A DNA stretch of 64,000 bases from Rhizobium mesosinicum (GTDB lineage Bacteria; Pseudomonadota; Alphaproteobacteria; Rhizobiales; Rhizobiaceae), in contig NZ_JAEUAK010000012.1 in assembly GCF_019511345.1 (NCBI RefSeq), forward strand, positions 1 to 64,000. Direction: 5' to 3'. The notes below the pieces were generated by a model. That model made no database searches and was not told where the DNA came from. It was given only the letters and a program-made list of their open reading frames with translations. A program made the translations under genes and the position numbers. This document shows, piece after piece, positions 1 to 9,695 of this stretch (its first letter is position 1; each line of letters opens with the position of its first letter).

Positions 1-411
1 GCGTTCGTCGCCTACCGCGACGGTGTGGAAACCGCGTCCGGCTTCGGCAGCGTTGAGGATGCCGCCAATAATGCGATGGAACTGACCGCCGTGCTCGAGG
101 CTGCAATCTGGATCAGCCGCACGGCACCGGGCGTAGCAGCAGTCATCTGGTCCGATTCCGTCTACGCGGTCGAAGGCTGCAACAGCTGGCGACCTATCTG
201 GAGGAACAATGGCTGGAAGAAAGGCAACCGAGGTGGCAAGGCCAGAAACCGGGCAATATCAGATGCGGAACTCTGGAAAGCCGTTGATGGCGAACTGTCC
301 AAGAATCCCCTGATAAGCATTGCCTGGTGCAAGGGCCATTCCGGCATCGAAGGGAACGAACGGGCGGATGAGCTGTCGGATCAGGGACGCCGAACAATAC
401 GGCGCGCCTGA
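1..411 (+). CDS. RNase H family protein, 5' end cut by window edge
   Basis: The reading frame is open from base 1, so the true start and the first catalytic Asp lie outside the window. The visible part has the RNase H fold signature: NNAMELTAV carries the catalytic Glu, IWSDSVY the second Asp, and GNERADELS near the C-terminus the last Asp. The family hydrolyses RNA in RNA-DNA hybrids during replication and repair. Spacing and the C-terminal HSGIEGNERAD pattern fit RNase HI (usually about 150 residues). The N-terminal part seen here is divergent, so a paralogue rather than the housekeeping rnhA is possible. The gene ends 35 bases before the convergent malic enzyme gene. Confidence 0.8.
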   Translation, partial: AFVAYRDGVETASGFGSVEDAANNAMELTAVLEAAIWISRTAPGVAAVIWSDSVYAVEGCNSWRPIWRNNGWKKGNRGGKARNRAISDAELWKAVDGELSKNPLISIAWCKGHSGIEGNERADELSDQGRRTIRRA

Positions 412-446
412 TATTCCAGTGCCAACGGTCTCGCTTCGCAAACTGC

Positions 447-2759
447 TCAGGCCGGCTGCGATGCCTCGACGACAGCAAGCGCCGCCATGTTGACGACACC
501 GCGCGAGGTAACAGATGGCGCCAGGATATGGGCGGGCATCGCCGTGCCGAGCAGGATCGGGCCGACATGCAGGCCGTCGGTCATCGACTTGACGACGCCG
601 AGCGTGATATTGGCCGCATCGAGGTTCGGGAAGACCAGCAGGTTGGCTTCGTCATGCAGCGTGGTGTGCGGCATGACGCGGCGGCGCAGCTCATCGGAGA
701 TCGCGCTTTCACCATGCATTTCGCCGTCGACTTCGAGATTGGGAGCAGCTTCGCGCACCAGCTGCAGCGCATTGCGCATCTTGGTGGCGCTTTCGGATTC
801 GCGCGAGCCGAAGTTCGAATGCGAGACGAGAGCGGCGCGCGGCGTGATGCCGAAGCGTTTGATTTCCTCAGCTGCCAGAACCGTCGCCTCGGCGATTTCT
901 TCGGCCGTCGGGTTGAAGGTCACGTAGGTGTCGGTGAAGAAGGTCGCGCCGCGTTGCGAGATCAACAGGCTAAGAGCCGAGAAATCGCGCACGTTCGCGC
1001 GCTTGCCGATAATCTGGCGCACATCCCGCAGGTGCTTCTCGTAACGGCCTTCGAGGCCGCAGATCAGTGCGTCGGCCTCGCCGCGCTTGAGCGCCAGCGC
1101 ACCGATGACGGTCGCGTTGGTGCGCACGATGGTGCGGGCTGCTTCGGGAATGACGCCGCGGCGGCCGACGAGCTGCAGATAGAGATCGACATATTCGCGG
1201 AAACGCGGATCGTCTTCTGGGTTGATGACATCGAAATCCTGCAAGGGGCGGATGCGCAGGCCGTAGCGCTTCAGGCGCGTTTCGATGACCTGCGGACGGC
1301 CGATGATGATCGGCTCGGCAATGCCTTCTTCGAGCAGCACTTGGGCGGCGCGCAGCACGCGCTCGTCTTCACCTTCTGAGAAGATCACGCGCTTGCGCTC
1401 GGCCACCTTCGCCGCCGTGAAGATCGGCTTCATTACGAAGCCGGAGCGGAAGACGAAGCGGTTCAGCTGGTCGAGATAGGCATCGAAATCCGTGATCGGG
1501 CGGCGTGCTACGCCGCTTTCGGCAGCGGCCCTGGCGACAGCTGGTGCGATGCGCAGGATGAGGCGCGGATCGAAGGGCGAGGGGATGAGATAGTCGGGGC
1601 CGAAAACAGGGGTTTCGCCGGAATAGGCGCGGGCGGCAACGTCCGACGGCTCCTCGCGGGCAAGGGCCGCGATGGCGCGCACGGCGGCCATTTTCATTTC
1701 CTCATTGATCGTCTCGGCGCCACAGTCCAGCGCACCCCTGAAAATATAGGGGAAGCAGAGGACGTTGTTGACCTGATTCGGGAAGTCGGAACGGCCGGTG
1801 CAGATCATCGCATCTGGCCGCGCGGCGCGGGCGAGATCCGGCATGATTTCAGGCGTCGGATTGGCGAGAGCCATGATCAGCGGCTTGTCGGCCATCTGCG
1901 CCAGCAATTCCGGTTTCAGCACGCCGGCGGCTGAAAGACCGAGGAAGACGTCGGCGCCGCCGATATTGTCAGCGAGGGTGCGTGTGTCGCTCTTCTGCGC
2001 GTAGATAGCCTTCCACTCGTCCATCAGCTCGACGCGACCTTCATAGACGAGGCCTTCGAGGTCGTGGACCCAGATGTTTTCGCGCTTGGCGCCGAGCGTC
2101 ACGAGCAGGTTGAGACAGGCAAGTGCTGCCGCGCCGGCGCCTGAGGCGACGATCTTGACCTCATCGATTTTCTTGCCGGCGAGTTCCAGGCCGTTGAGGA
2201 TGGCGGCGGCGACGATGATTGCGGTGCCATGCTGGTCATCGTGGAAGACCGGGATCTTCATCTTTTCGCGCAGCTGCTTCTCGACGCGGAAGCATTCCGG
2301 CGCCTTGATGTCCTCGAGGTTGATGCCGCCGAAGGTCGGCTCGAGCGAGGCGACGGTAGCGACCATCTGGTCGACATCCGGCGCGTCCACTTCGATATCG
2401 AAGACGTCGATACCGGCGAATTTCTTGAAGAGGACGGCCTTGCCTTCCATGACCGGCTTGGAGGCAAGCGGGCCGATGTTGCCGAGGCCGAGCACGGCGG
2501 TACCGTTGGAGATAACGGCGACGAGATTGGCGCGAGACGTATATTCGGCGGCCTGCTCCGGATTGTCACGGATGGCGAGGCAGGGAGCGGCGACACCCGG
2601 GGAATAGGCGAGCGCCAGATCGCGCTGATTGCCGAGCGGCTTGGTCGCCTGGATTTCCAGCTTGCCGGGGCGGGGATAGCGGTGGAAGAAAAGCGCCTGC
2701 TCGTCGAGGCTACCGCCCGTCAAATTCTTTTCCGATTTGGATTTTTCCTGGTGATCCAT
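447..2759 (-). CDS. maeB: malic enzyme with C-terminal phosphotransacetylase-like domain
   Basis: The product should decarboxylate malate to pyruvate with reduction of NAD(P), linking the TCA cycle to pyruvate. The N-terminal half has the malic enzyme motifs FHDDQHGTA and a dinucleotide-binding stretch VASGAGAAAL. The second half, from about residue 430 (KRVIFSEGEDERVLRAA), is a phosphotransacetylase-like domain that acts as a regulatory module in this family. The ATG at 2759 gives 770 residues, the usual length of the rhizobial NAD-dependent enzyme (Dme). An upstream in-frame ATG at 2810 would add 17 residues without family-like sequence. The sequence alone does not settle whether it is the NAD (dme) or NADP (tme) form. 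In rhizobia the NAD form is needed by bacteroids living on dicarboxylates. Confidence 0.95.
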   Translation of the reverse strand: MDHQEKSKSEKNLTGGSLDEQALFFHRYPRPGKLEIQATKPLGNQRDLALAYSPGVAAPCLAIRDNPEQAAEYTSRANLVAVISNGTAVLGLGNIGPLASKPVMEGKAVLFKKFAGIDVFDIEVDAPDVDQMVATVASLEPTFGGINLEDIKAPECFRVEKQLREKMKIPVFHDDQHGTAIIVAAAILNGLELAGKKIDEVKIVASGAGAAALACLNLLVTLGAKRENIWVHDLEGLVYEGRVELMDEWKAIYAQKSDTRTLADNIGGADVFLGLSAAGVLKPELLAQMADKPLIMALANPTPEIMPDLARAARPDAMICTGRSDFPNQVNNVLCFPYIFRGALDCGAETINEEMKMAAVRAIAALAREEPSDVAARAYSGETPVFGPDYLIPSPFDPRLILRIAPAVARAAAESGVARRPITDFDAYLDQLNRFVFRSGFVMKPIFTAAKVAERKRVIFSEGEDERVLRAAQVLLEEGIAEPIIIGRPQVIETRLKRYGLRIRPLQDFDVINPEDDPRFREYVDLYLQLVGRRGVIPEAARTIVRTNATVIGALALKRGEADALICGLEGRYEKHLRDVRQIIGKRANVRDFSALSLLISQRGATFFTDTYVTFNPTAEEIAEATVLAAEEIKRFGITPRAALVSHSNFGSRESESATKMRNALQLVREAAPNLEVDGEMHGESAISDELRRRVMPHTTLHDEANLLVFPNLDAANITLGVVKSMTDGLHVGPILLGTAMPAHILAPSVTSRGVVNMAALAVVEASQPA

Positions 2760-3044
2760 CGCCGCCTCCAGCGTTGTTCGAAGTCTTTTGGAGACTTCTC
2801 CATACATCAATCGACCGGTCGGAACAGTACGGAAATGGCTGCGGCGGAACTTTTTGACCTGCTGGCAACAGTGATCTGACGGAAGGCCTTCCCCGCTCGG
2901 ATTTCAGCATTCAGACCGGGAAGGCTCTAACCGGTGGATTGAGTGGCTTTGCAGGGCTTTCCTGCGGTTTGTCATCTTCCTGATACACGAGTCTGATTTT
3001 GGAAGACCCACACGAAGAACGATGGGACACGAGCGGAAAGGCTT

Positions 3045-3866
3045 GTGATAGACATGATGGAACCCCGGCGCTTCCGCACCCTCTTCATTTCCGACGTGCA
3101 TCTCGGCTCGAAGGCCGCCAAGGCGGATTTCCTGCTGGATTTCCTGAGATATCACGAAGCCGACACGATCTATCTCGTCGGCGATATCGTTGACGGCTGG
3201 CGCCTGAAGCGCAGCTGGTATTGGCCGCAGGTCTGCAACGACGTGGTCCAAAAACTCTTGCGCAAGGCGCGCAAGGGTACGCGTGTGGTCTATATCCCCG
3301 GCAATCACGACGAGTTCCTGCGCGCCTTCCCAGGCACGCATTTCGGCGGCATCGAAGTCGTCGACCGCATCATCCATGACGGCGCTGACGGTAAGAAATA
3401 TCTGATCCTGCATGGCGACGAATTCGACGTCGTCGTGCGTAACGCTCGGCTGCTCGCTTATCTCGGCGACTGGGCCTACGACACGGCTATCCGCATTAAT
3501 GTCGTGCTGGCTGCCGTGCGCCGTCATCTCGGCATGCCTTACTGGTCGTTTTCGGCCTGGGCCAAGCTGCAGGTCAAACACGCCGTCAACTTCATCGGCG
3601 AGTTCCAGCGCGTGGTAGCAGAAGAAGCCCGCAAGAGCGGCGCCGACGGCGTCATCTGCGGCCATATCCATCACGCCGTGATCGAGGATATGGATGGCAT
3701 CCGCTACATCAACACCGGCGACTGGGTCGAAAGCTGCACGGCGATCGCCGAGCATGAAGACGGCACGTTCGAACTCATCACCTGGCGCGCGCTGACCAGC
3801 AACGTGCCGACACTGACTTCAGTCGAATTACTCGAAGAGGGCAACCTCACCCCACAGGCTGCCTGA
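3045..3866 (+). CDS. UDP-2,3-diacylglucosamine diphosphatase-like metallophosphoesterase
   Basis: This is a calcineurin-like phosphoesterase of about 273 residues. The metal-binding motifs appear in order: DVHLGS near residue 18, GDIVDGW, GNHDE, HGDEFD and GHIHH. This arrangement fits the LpxH family, which cleaves UDP-2,3-diacylglucosamine in lipid A synthesis on the inner face of the membrane. Many alphaproteobacteria use LpxI for that step, so this could be an LpxH-like paralogue with another substrate. The start is ambiguous: GTG at 3045 has GGAA six bases upstream, and ATG codons at 3054 and 3057 are alternatives. It is divergent from the malic enzyme gene; the 285 bases between them should hold both promoters. 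Confidence 0.85.
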   Translation: MIDMMEPRRFRTLFISDVHLGSKAAKADFLLDFLRYHEADTIYLVGDIVDGWRLKRSWYWPQVCNDVVQKLLRKARKGTRVVYIPGNHDEFLRAFPGTHFGGIEVVDRIIHDGADGKKYLILHGDEFDVVVRNARLLAYLGDWAYDTAIRINVVLAAVRRHLGMPYWSFSAWAKLQVKHAVNFIGEFQRVVAEEARKSGADGVICGHIHHAVIEDMDGIRYINTGDWVESCTAIAEHEDGTFELITWRALTSNVPTLTSVELLEEGNLTPQAA

Positions 3867-4038
3867 ATAATGCGCACGTACCGCATCGGCGGCCATCGCC
3901 GGTGCACCAGGAATTTAGCCGTTGCCGTGTGGCGACAGGCCCTATTTATTTTTTAAATCGTTTCGAGAGGGCTATTTCTCGCAATAGTCGCACTCGAATG
4001 GATATGTTAGGCAACGCAAAGTTTCCTTCAGGTCCATC

Positions 4039-5259
4039 ATGATTCCCGCACAAAATCCCTCGACGAGTGAGGGAGCGCCTCCGCGCTTCCGGCAGCTCAG
4101 CGCGCTTTGCTACAGCGCGCCACTGCTGGTCAACGGTATCGTCCTGCCCTTCTTTCCCGTCTGGCTTGCCACTCACCAGTTCAACGATCATCAGATCGGC
4201 ACGATCCTCGCCGTGCCGATGGTGGTGCGCGTTCTCGTGGCACCGATCGTGGCAGTCTTTGCCGACCGCATGCAGGAGCGGGCGCATGTGCTCCTATGGT
4301 CGGGCACCCTGTCGCTGCTGACGGCCATCGCGCTCTACTGGACGACGAATTTCTGGCCGGTGCTGATCGTCTTTGCGCTGCAGGGCGCCACCTTTGCCCC
4401 TTATGTGCCTGTCGTCGAATCGATCGTGATTTCGGGTGTGCGCCGCTGGGGGCTCGATTACGGTTCGATGCGCGTCTGGGGCTCGATCGCCTTCATCATT
4501 TCCACGCTCATCGGCGGAGAACTGGTCGGCCGCTGGGGCGGCGGCATGGTGCTGCCGGTCATGATCTTCGGCTTCCTGCTGACCATTACGATGGCGGTCT
4601 TCTGTCCGCGCATCGGACCGACGCGCCGGCGCGGCCAGCCGATCAATCTTCCGGCAACGACAGGCAGCGGGCTGCGCGAGCCGCACCTGCTGCTTTTGCT
4701 GCTCGGTGTGTCGATCCAGCAGGCAAGCCATGCGCTGCTCAACGCCTTCTCCTCGATCTATTGGCACCAGCTCGGTTTTTCGGGCACCGAAGTCGGAGTT
4801 CTCTGGAGCGCCGGTGTCGCCTCCGAGGTAACGGTCTTCTTCCTGTCGCGGCGCCTCAACCGGCGTTTCGATGCCTGGACGCTAATCCGCTTCGGCTGCG
4901 CCGTCAGCATCTGCCGCTGGGTGTTCTTCCCGATGGAGACGAGCTTCATCGGTTTCTTCGCGCTGCAATGCCTGCACGGCTTTACCTATGCCTTCGTGCA
5001 TACCGGTGTGCAACGGCGCATCGTCGCCACCGTGCAGGAGACCCAGGAGGCCTCGGCCCAGGGCGCTTATTTCTTCTATATCGGCATGGCTTCAGGCCTG
5101 ATGACGATCGCCTCCGGCTATATTTATTCCGCGCTCGGCCTCGACAGCTTTTATGTCATGGCCTGTGTCGCAGCCTTCGGGCTCGGTCTCGTCATCATCG
5201 CCTACTACCTTCAGCCCCAGAGGCTGCCTTCGGGCGGGAAGACCAGGGAACCGGCGTAA
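4039..5259 (+). CDS. MFS transporter, HcaT/LacY-like subgroup
   Basis: A 406-residue protein with about twelve hydrophobic segments and a cytoplasmic central loop rich in Arg (PTRRRGQP, about residue 195). The motif YGSMRVWGSIAF near residue 138 and the loop motif FADRMQER are typical of the 3-phenylpropionate/oligosaccharide:H+ symporter type of MFS proteins. The substrate cannot be read from sequence. Its 3' end runs 49 bases into the convergent dipeptide epimerase gene, so the last 16 codons are read on both strands. That physical link suggests, but does not prove, a role in uptake of peptides or cell-wall fragments. Confidence 0.85.
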   Translation: MIPAQNPSTSEGAPPRFRQLSALCYSAPLLVNGIVLPFFPVWLATHQFNDHQIGTILAVPMVVRVLVAPIVAVFADRMQERAHVLLWSGTLSLLTAIALYWTTNFWPVLIVFALQGATFAPYVPVVESIVISGVRRWGLDYGSMRVWGSIAFIISTLIGGELVGRWGGGMVLPVMIFGFLLTITMAVFCPRIGPTRRRGQPINLPATTGSGLREPHLLLLLLGVSIQQASHALLNAFSSIYWHQLGFSGTEVGVLWSAGVASEVTVFFLSRRLNRRFDAWTLIRFGCAVSICRWVFFPMETSFIGFFALQCLHGFTYAFVHTGVQRRIVATVQETQEASAQGAYFFYIGMASGLMTIASGYIYSALGLDSFYVMACVAAFGLGLVIIAYYLQPQRLPSGGKTREPA

Positions 5260-6194
5260 GTCAGCCCAGGTTCGCGGTCGCGCGCAAGCAGCAATGGCCC
5301 GTCAAGATCGACGAAATCGGCATCCTGGGCCAGGAGCACCGCCGGTGCCATCGCAAGCGATGTGCCGACCATGCAGCCGATCATGATGGAGAAGCCGAGC
5401 CGCTGGGCTTCCTCCTTCATTTCCAGCGCTTCCGTCAGGCCGCCGGTTTTATCCAGCTTGATGTTGATCGCATCATAGCGGTCGGCAAGGCTTGCGAGGT
5501 CGCCAGTGTGATGGACGCTTTCATCGGCGCAGACGAGGACGTGGCGGGCGATCTCGGCCAGCATGTCGTCGCGTCCGGCCGGCAGCGGCTGCTCCACCAG
5601 CACAATATTGGCTTCGGCAGCGATGCGAAGATGATGCTCCAGCCTGTCTTCCGGCCAGCCCTCATTGGCATCGAGAATGATGGCGGCATCGGGCGCGGCG
5701 GCGCGCACCGCCCGAATGCGGCTCTCGTCATCGTCAGTGCCCACCTTGACCTTCAAAAGCGGGCGCTGCGCATGTTCACGCGCCTGGGCCGCCATGACAT
5801 CGGGTTCGCCGAGCGAGATCGTATAGGCCGTGGTCAGCGGCTTCAGCTTGCGCAGATCGAGCCGGGAGGCGACGCTTTTGCCTGTGAGCTTGGCTTCGAG
5901 ATCCCAGAGCGCGCAATCGACGGCGTTGCGGGCTGCTCCCGGCGGCATGGCATGCAGCAACTCGGTCCGCGAAATGCCGTCCTCGATCAGCGGGCGGGCC
6001 GCTTCGATCTGTGCCATGACGCTCTCCATCGTCTCGCCATAGCGGCGATAGGGAACACATTCGCCCAGCCCCCTGGCGCCTGCCTCCGTCAGTGTGCAGG
6101 TGATCACGTCGGCCGAGGTCTTTGCCCCGCGCGCGATGGTGAAAGTTCCGGCAATCGGGAATGAATTCATCTGGATATCAAGGTGGCGCGGCAT
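5211..6194 (-). CDS. dgcA: L-Ala-D/L-Glu (dipeptide) epimerase, enolase superfamily
   Basis: A 327-residue muconate-lactonizing-type member of the enolase superfamily. The catalytic KxK pair is at Lys148/Lys150 (LLKVKVG), the metal ligands are Asp175, Glu201 and Asp224, the opposite catalytic Lys is 246 (NIKLDKTGG), and the C-terminal DLD at 296-298 is that of dipeptide epimerases. The family interconverts L-Ala-D-Glu and L-Ala-L-Glu, usually during murein peptide recycling. The symbol dgcA follows rhizobial usage and is less certain than the family. The ATG at 6194 has AGGAG eight bases upstream. The gene overlaps the MFS gene tail to tail and diverges from the Mla-type operon. Confidence 0.9.
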   Translation of the reverse strand: MPRHLDIQMNSFPIAGTFTIARGAKTSADVITCTLTEAGARGLGECVPYRRYGETMESVMAQIEAARPLIEDGISRTELLHAMPPGAARNAVDCALWDLEAKLTGKSVASRLDLRKLKPLTTAYTISLGEPDVMAAQAREHAQRPLLKVKVGTDDDESRIRAVRAAAPDAAIILDANEGWPEDRLEHHLRIAAEANIVLVEQPLPAGRDDMLAEIARHVLVCADESVHHTGDLASLADRYDAINIKLDKTGGLTEALEMKEEAQRLGFSIMIGCMVGTSLAMAPAVLLAQDADFVDLDGPLLLARDREPGLTYAGSLVFPPEGSLWG

Positions 6195-6295
6195 ATTTGC
6201 TCTCCTGCCAGCATGGAAATTGCGCGTCGCATCTGTATATTAACGCGCCGGGCGGCGAATATAATGTTCGCGAGTCGCGACTGTCGCTGCAAGCA

Positions 6296-7465
6296 TTGAA
6301 AGACACAAGTATTTTGAAGCCCGAGAAACGCAACGCCGCTTCCCTGCATGTGGACGACCGAGCCGAGGGCTCGGCCCGGCATGTGCATCTTGAAGGCAAT
6401 TGGCGCAGCGCCAACATCCATCTCGTCCTGCAGGATTTTGAGAAGCTCGCGCGCAGCAATAGCGGCGACCTGACGCTTGATCTTTCCGACGTCACCGATA
6501 TCGACACGGCCGGCGTCTGGTTGCTTTGCCGGCTGAAGAAACAGCAGGAAGACGCTGGAGGAACGGTTCGCTTTGAAGGCACGAACCAGCACATCGACGA
6601 GCTGATCGCCACCTTCTCCAAGGAGCCAGAAAAGCAGGAGCCAGAGCAGAAGGAGAAGCTTTCGGTCGTCGAGCGGATCTTTGCGCCGATCGGGCGGATG
6701 ACCTTCGATGTCTGGGACAATGTCGCCGCCTCCATGTATATCCTGGGGTCGGCGGTGCGCGGCGCGCAGATGAAGTTCGGCCGCGGCAGCGGCGTTTCGC
6801 CGGCCTCGATCGTCAACCAGATCGACCATATGGGTGTGCGGGCCGTTCCGATCATCCTGCTGATGTCCTTTCTGATCGGGGCGATCATCGCGCAGCAGGG
6901 CGCCTTTCAGCTTCGTTATTTCGGCGCGGAAATCTTCGTCGTCGATCTCGTCGGCATTCTGCAGCTGCGTGAAATCGGCGTGCTTTTGACCGCCATCATG
7001 ATCGCCGGCCGCTCGGGCAGCGCGATCACCGCCGAGATCGGCTCGATGAAGATGCGCGAGGAAGTCGACGCGCTGAAAGTGATGGGCCTCAACCCGATCG
7101 GGGTACTGATCTTCCCGCGGCTTGTGGCACTGACCGTTGCGCTGCCGCTTCTGACCGTAATTGCCAACTTTGCATCGCTGGCGGGTGCCGCCGCCGTCGC
7201 CTATGCCTATTCCGGAATTACTTTTGCCACCTTTCTGTCGCGCCTGCACGAGGCTGTGACGCTCTCGACCGTGCTTGCCGGCATGATCAAGGCGCCGTTC
7301 ATGGCGCTCGTCATCGGCATTGTCGCGGCGGTCGAGGGCCTGAAGGTCGGCGGCAGCGCCGAATCGCTCGGCCAGCATGTGACGGCTTCGGTCGTGAAAG
7401 CGATTTTCGTCGTTATCCTGATGGACGGGCTTTTTGCGATGTTCTATGCAGCGATCGATTTCTGA
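6296..7465 (+). CDS. MlaE-type lipid ABC transporter permease with N-terminal STAS domain
   Basis: First gene of a four-gene Mla-like operon. The N-terminal ~110 residues form a STAS domain (LDLSDVTDIDTAGVWLL), which in E. coli is the separate protein MlaB. The rest is a MlaE permease with about five membrane segments and the conserved block LREIGVLLTAIMIAGRSGSAI followed by EEVDALKVMG. It should sit in the inner membrane and pair with the ATPase encoded next, moving phospholipids between the membranes. The start is uncertain. The frame is open back to 6161, inside the divergent dgcA gene; TTG at 6296 is chosen because it gives about 389 residues, close to the family length, and no in-frame ATG lies nearby. 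Confidence 0.9.
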   Translation: MKDTSILKPEKRNAASLHVDDRAEGSARHVHLEGNWRSANIHLVLQDFEKLARSNSGDLTLDLSDVTDIDTAGVWLLCRLKKQQEDAGGTVRFEGTNQHIDELIATFSKEPEKQEPEQKEKLSVVERIFAPIGRMTFDVWDNVAASMYILGSAVRGAQMKFGRGSGVSPASIVNQIDHMGVRAVPIILLMSFLIGAIIAQQGAFQLRYFGAEIFVVDLVGILQLREIGVLLTAIMIAGRSGSAITAEIGSMKMREEVDALKVMGLNPIGVLIFPRLVALTVALPLLTVIANFASLAGAAAVAYAYSGITFATFLSRLHEAVTLSTVLAGMIKAPFMALVIGIVAAVEGLKVGGSAESLGQHVTASVVKAIFVVILMDGLFAMFYAAIDF

Positions 7466-7466
7466 C

Positions 7467-8315
7467 ATGGCGGGCGACGTGGATCAGCAACCGATCGAGA
7501 CGACCAAGAACGGCAATCGGGATGTCGTGCTGTCGGCGCGCGATGTCACCGTCGGCTTCGGCTCCAAGGTGGTGCTCGACAAACTCAATCTCGATATTTA
7601 CCGCGGCGAGATCCTCGGCTTCGTCGGCGCTTCGGGCACCGGCAAATCGGTTCTGATGCGCACCGTGCTTCGCCTGCTGCCACGCCGCTCCGGCACCATT
7701 AAAATCCTCGGCCAGAATTTTGACGAACTGAACGAGCCGGAGCGCAATGCGCTCGACATGCGTCTCGGCGTCCTCTTCCAGCAGGGCGCGCTTTTCTCCT
7801 CGCTGACGGTGAAGGAGAATATCCAGGTGCCGATGCGCGAATATCTCGATCTCCCCGTCACGCTGATGGATGAGCTCGCGCATCTGAAAATCCGTATGGT
7901 CGGGCTCGCCGCCGACGCGGCCGACAAATATCCTTCCGAGCTCTCTGGCGGCATGATCAAGCGCGCAGCGCTCGCCCGCGCGCTGGCGCTCGACCCGGAG
8001 CTCGTCTTCCTCGACGAGCCGACATCCGGCCTCGATCCCATTGGTGCAGCGGAATTCGACGAACTGATCGCCAATCTGCGCGATAGCCTGGGACTAACCG
8101 TCTATATGGTCACCCACGACCTCGACAGCCTGTTTTCGGTCTGCGACCGTATTGCCGTGCTCGGAAAGAAGCGGGTAATGGTGGAGGGCACGATCGACGA
8201 CATGCTGGCCTACGACGATCCGTGGGTTCAGGCCTATTTCAAAGGTAAGCGGGCGCGTTCGATCGTGCCGCAGGAAGACGCGCCTGTAAGGGCGCAGCAT
8301 GACAGCGGGAAGTGA
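7467..8315 (+). CDS. MlaF-type ABC transporter ATP-binding protein
   Basis: ABC ATPase of about 282 residues with Walker A GASGTGKS, Q-loop FQQGALF, signature LSGGM, Walker B LVFLDEPTSGLDP and switch His in VTHDLDS. The signature reads LSGGM rather than LSGGQ, as usual for MlaF proteins. It should power the permease encoded just upstream. ATG 7467 lies one base after the permease stop; in-frame starts at 7434 (TTG) and 7446 (ATG) would overlap the upstream gene. The tight spacing argues for translational coupling within the operon. Confidence 0.93.
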   Translation: MAGDVDQQPIETTKNGNRDVVLSARDVTVGFGSKVVLDKLNLDIYRGEILGFVGASGTGKSVLMRTVLRLLPRRSGTIKILGQNFDELNEPERNALDMRLGVLFQQGALFSSLTVKENIQVPMREYLDLPVTLMDELAHLKIRMVGLAADAADKYPSELSGGMIKRAALARALALDPELVFLDEPTSGLDPIGAAEFDELIANLRDSLGLTVYMVTHDLDSLFSVCDRIAVLGKKRVMVEGTIDDMLAYDDPWVQAYFKGKRARSIVPQEDAPVRAQHDSGK

Positions 8316-8324
8316 CCGGAGACG

Positions 8325-9695
8325 ATGGAAACCAGAGCCAATTATACGATCGTCGGCTTTTTCACCGTTCTGGTGATCGCGGCCGCATTCGGCTTCGTCT
8401 ACTGGATGGCTGAATATGGTCGGAGTGGCCCGATGGCCGAGCTGATCGTGCGCATCCCGGGCTCCGCCAACGGCCTCAGCGTCGGTTCCCCCGTTCGCTT
8501 CAACGGCATTCAGGTGGGCTCGGTGCAGACGCTCTCCATCGATGCGGACGATCCGCAATATTCGCTGGCTTTCACCGAGGTGCGCTCGGATGCGCCGATC
8601 TATCCGTCCACCAAGGCTGCCCTTGAAATCCAGGGTTTGACGGGTGCGGCCTATATCGAGCTTTCCGGTGGCCGCAAGGAAGACAAGAACATTCTCCAGC
8701 AGGCGCTGGAAAGCGGCAAACGCGCCGTGATCGTTGCCGACCAGTCGAGCGTGACCAACCTGCTTGCAACAGCCGACAAGATCCTCGACCGCGCTAACGA
8801 TGCCGTTGGCGATGTGCAGGGCTTCGTGCGCGACGCCCGCGGGCCGCTGACCAAGACCCTGCAGAATGCCGAAACCTTCTCGGATGCGCTCGCCAAGAAT
8901 TCCGGCAATATCGACAATTTCCTCCAGAGCGTCGGCGACCTCTCCAACACGGTGCGCAATGTCTCGGGCCGCGTCGACTCGACGCTTGCCGCCGTCGAGG
9001 ATCTCGTGAAGGCGGTCGATGCGCAGAAGATCAATACGATCCTGTCCAACGCCGAGAAGGTCAGCCGCGACGTGGCCGATGCCTCGGGCGATCTCAAGAG
9101 CCTCGTCGCCAAGGTCGACCAGACGGTCACGACCTACAACGAATTCGGCAAGCAGGCCCAGCAGACGCTTGATCGCGTCGATACGCTGGTCGCGGCTATC
9201 GACGCCAATAAGGTCAAGGGTTCGGTAGACGATATCGCCCAGGCAACGAAGGATGCGCGCTCTGCGGTCGCCTCGATCCGCGATGTCACCGATACCGTCA
9301 AAGGCCGCAAGAAGGACATCGACCAGACGATCCAGGACGTTCAACAGATGGCCAACAAGTTGAACTCTGCTTCGACCCGCGTCGACGGTATTCTCATCAA
9401 GGTCGATGCGCTGCTCGGCACCGACAATACGAACTCGCTCTTTACCGAAGCGCGCGCGACGCTCGAATCCTTCAAAAAAGTTGCCGATAACCTCAATTCG
9501 CGTATCGGACCGATCGCTGACAATCTGCAGCGGTTCTCGGGCAGCGGCCTCAGTGACGTCCAGACGCTCGTCAACGAGCTGCGCGGCACGGCCAATAATC
9601 TGAACAATGCCATCAGCAATTTCGACCAGAACCCGCAGCGGATCATCTTCGGCGGGCCGACGGTCAAACAATATGACGGGCGCACTCGGCGCTAG
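8325..9695 (+). CDS. MlaD family (MCE domain) substrate-binding protein
   Basis: A 456-residue protein with one N-terminal membrane anchor (about residues 8-27), an MCE domain at about 40-115 (SANGLSVGSPVRFNGIQVG, GLTGAAYIELSGG), and a long alpha-helical tail rich in Asp, Ala, Val and Thr. MCE proteins form hexameric rings that carry phospholipids between inner and outer membrane. The long helical tail, absent from E. coli MlaD (183 residues), suggests a needle-like tunnel as in PqiB/Mce1-type proteins. It follows the ATPase by 9 bases. Confidence 0.92.
   Translation: METRANYTIVGFFTVLVIAAAFGFVYWMAEYGRSGPMAELIVRIPGSANGLSVGSPVRFNGIQVGSVQTLSIDADDPQYSLAFTEVRSDAPIYPSTKAALEIQGLTGAAYIELSGGRKEDKNILQQALESGKRAVIVADQSSVTNLLATADKILDRANDAVGDVQGFVRDARGPLTKTLQNAETFSDALAKNSGNIDNFLQSVGDLSNTVRNVSGRVDSTLAAVEDLVKAVDAQKINTILSNAEKVSRDVADASGDLKSLVAKVDQTVTTYNEFGKQAQQTLDRVDTLVAAIDANKVKGSVDDIAQATKDARSAVASIRDVTDTVKGRKKDIDQTIQDVQQMANKLNSASTRVDGILIKVDALLGTDNTNSLFTEARATLESFKKVADNLNSRIGPIADNLQRFSGSGLSDVQTLVNELRGTANNLNNAISNFDQNPQRIIFGGPTVKQYDGRTRR

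Noticed and set aside
2829..2858. GGAAC words upstream of the malic enzyme gene
   Set aside because: No GTT at 16-17 bases on the same strand, so not an EcfG-type promoter.
4107..6164. A 685-codon plus-strand frame
   Set aside because: Shifted shadow over the MFS and antisense to dgcA; Arg/Ala-rich nonsense product.
8094..9671. A 525-codon minus-strand frame
   Set aside because: Antisense to the MCE-domain gene, whose motifs are clear; the shadow has no domain.
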